NCBI RefSeq assembly: GCF_017254845.1
Contig: NZ_JAFKCU010000002.1
Location: 868,001 to 932,000, forward strand
Source: Algoriphagus pacificus
GTDB lineage: Bacteria > Bacteroidota > Bacteroidia > Cytophagales > Cyclobacteriaceae
Direction: 5' to 3'
Length of the DNA stretch: 64,000 bases
The notes beneath the pieces are model-generated. The model did no database searches. It was not told the origin of the DNA and saw only the letters and a list, made by a program, of their open reading frames with translations. A program made the translations under genes and the position numbers. Shown piece by piece: positions 63,757 to 64,000 of this stretch (within the stretch, counting starts at the first letter, position 1; each line of letters starts with the position of its first letter).

Positions 63757-63990
63757 CTAAGATCCGGACTTTTTACTTTTAAAAAGTCTATTTTTTATCC
63801 AATTCCATTCTTCCGTTCCGGCTCCCACAATCATCGAAAAGAACATATATGCCGCAAGAACTATGAGAGATGTTATGATGATCGCCACCACGGGTGATAT
63901 CTCAAGTTCAAAAGCCCTCCCTGCGCTAGAAGAAAACAGCCCAACTGTAAGAATCCTTAGAGTTTCCATCGAAAATGGGTCAAAACCCAA
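63757..63990 (-). CDS. Small single-pass membrane protein at the right edge, possibly partial
   Basis: A frame of up to 77 codons, open to the window edge. Either it starts at ATG 63969 (METLRILTVGLFSSS, 70 residues) or further right outside the window. It has one hydrophobic helix (ISPVVAIIITSLIVLAAYMF, about residues 31-50 of the long form) and a basic C-terminus (KNRLFKSKKSGS), which predicts the C-terminus in the cytoplasm. No family recognised; codon use is not unusual. The function is unknown, and whether it is a real gene rests mainly on the coherent membrane helix. Confidence 0.45.
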   Translation of the reverse strand: MGFDPFSMETLRILTVGLFSSSAGRAFELEISPVVAIIITSLIVLAAYMFFSMIVGAGTEEWNWIKNRLFKSKKSGS

Positions 63991-64000
63991 TTTGATTTTT

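Overview
The window looks like chromosomal DNA of a Bacteroidota bacterium, most likely a Cytophagales / Cyclobacteriaceae member of the Algoriphagus type; the genus is an inference. The base composition is AT-rich. Three proteins end in type IX secretion (T9SS type A) sorting domains. A SusE-like lipoprotein is present, start codons lack strong Shine-Dalgarno sequences, and several promoters fit the Bacteroidota -7 box TAnnTTTG. I see no phage, insertion sequence or CRISPR array, and most genes are intact and ordinary in size.

Layout. 0-5 kb: a GAF histidine kinase cut by the left edge, a lipid acyltransferase, a secreted esterase and an AI-2E family permease. 4.5-10.8 kb: a complete RND multidrug efflux operon (TetR, TolC, adaptor, pump) with a palindromic operator just before the tetR start and a strong terminator at its end. 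11-17 kb: sodium:alanine symporter, VOC protein, PQQ-type sugar dehydrogenase, tRNA-Pro and a secreted M1 peptidase. 17-27 kb: a sugar catabolic cluster with a LacI regulator facing an aldo/keto reductase, a zinc alcohol dehydrogenase, a secreted beta-propeller hydrolase of uncertain family, a GH95 fucosidase-type enzyme, a CE6-type acetylesterase and a double-esterase CE1-CBM48-CE1 protein. It has no SusC/SusD pair and no transporter. 27-44 kb: a CAT-anticodon tRNA, then mostly housekeeping genes: HAD phosphatase, M50 protease, rhodanese, PASTA protein, two T9SS cargo proteins, Nfu, Mrp, DnaG, RibBA, SurE and a TPR histidine kinase.

44-58 kb: a starch/maltodextrin locus. GH31 and an MFS sugar carrier are read leftwards, a second LacI regulator sits in the middle, and susE, a T9SS GH13, a class II aldolase and a lipoprotein GH13 are read rightwards, followed by convergent mgsA-pfkA. 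The parts form a logical path: surface binding by SusE, surface cleavage by two GH13 enzymes, uptake by the MFS carrier, cytoplasmic cleavage by GH31, then glycolysis through PfkA and aldolase with a methylglyoxal bypass. SusC and SusD are missing from this position. 58-64 kb: oligopeptidase B, MscL, an ECF sigma / anti-sigma / Spy-like stress module, a tandem universal stress protein, a likely interspersed palindromic repeat, and a small membrane protein at the right edge.

The two LacI regulators appear to share the same operator core (CAAACGTTTG, three copies), which could link the fucose-type and starch regulons. I found no convincing wholly new system. The least explained parts are the 20.2-27.2 kb enzyme set, the SusCD-free starch locus with hairpins directly before its GH13 genes, and the lone substrate-binding-type protein at 43.8-44.7 kb.
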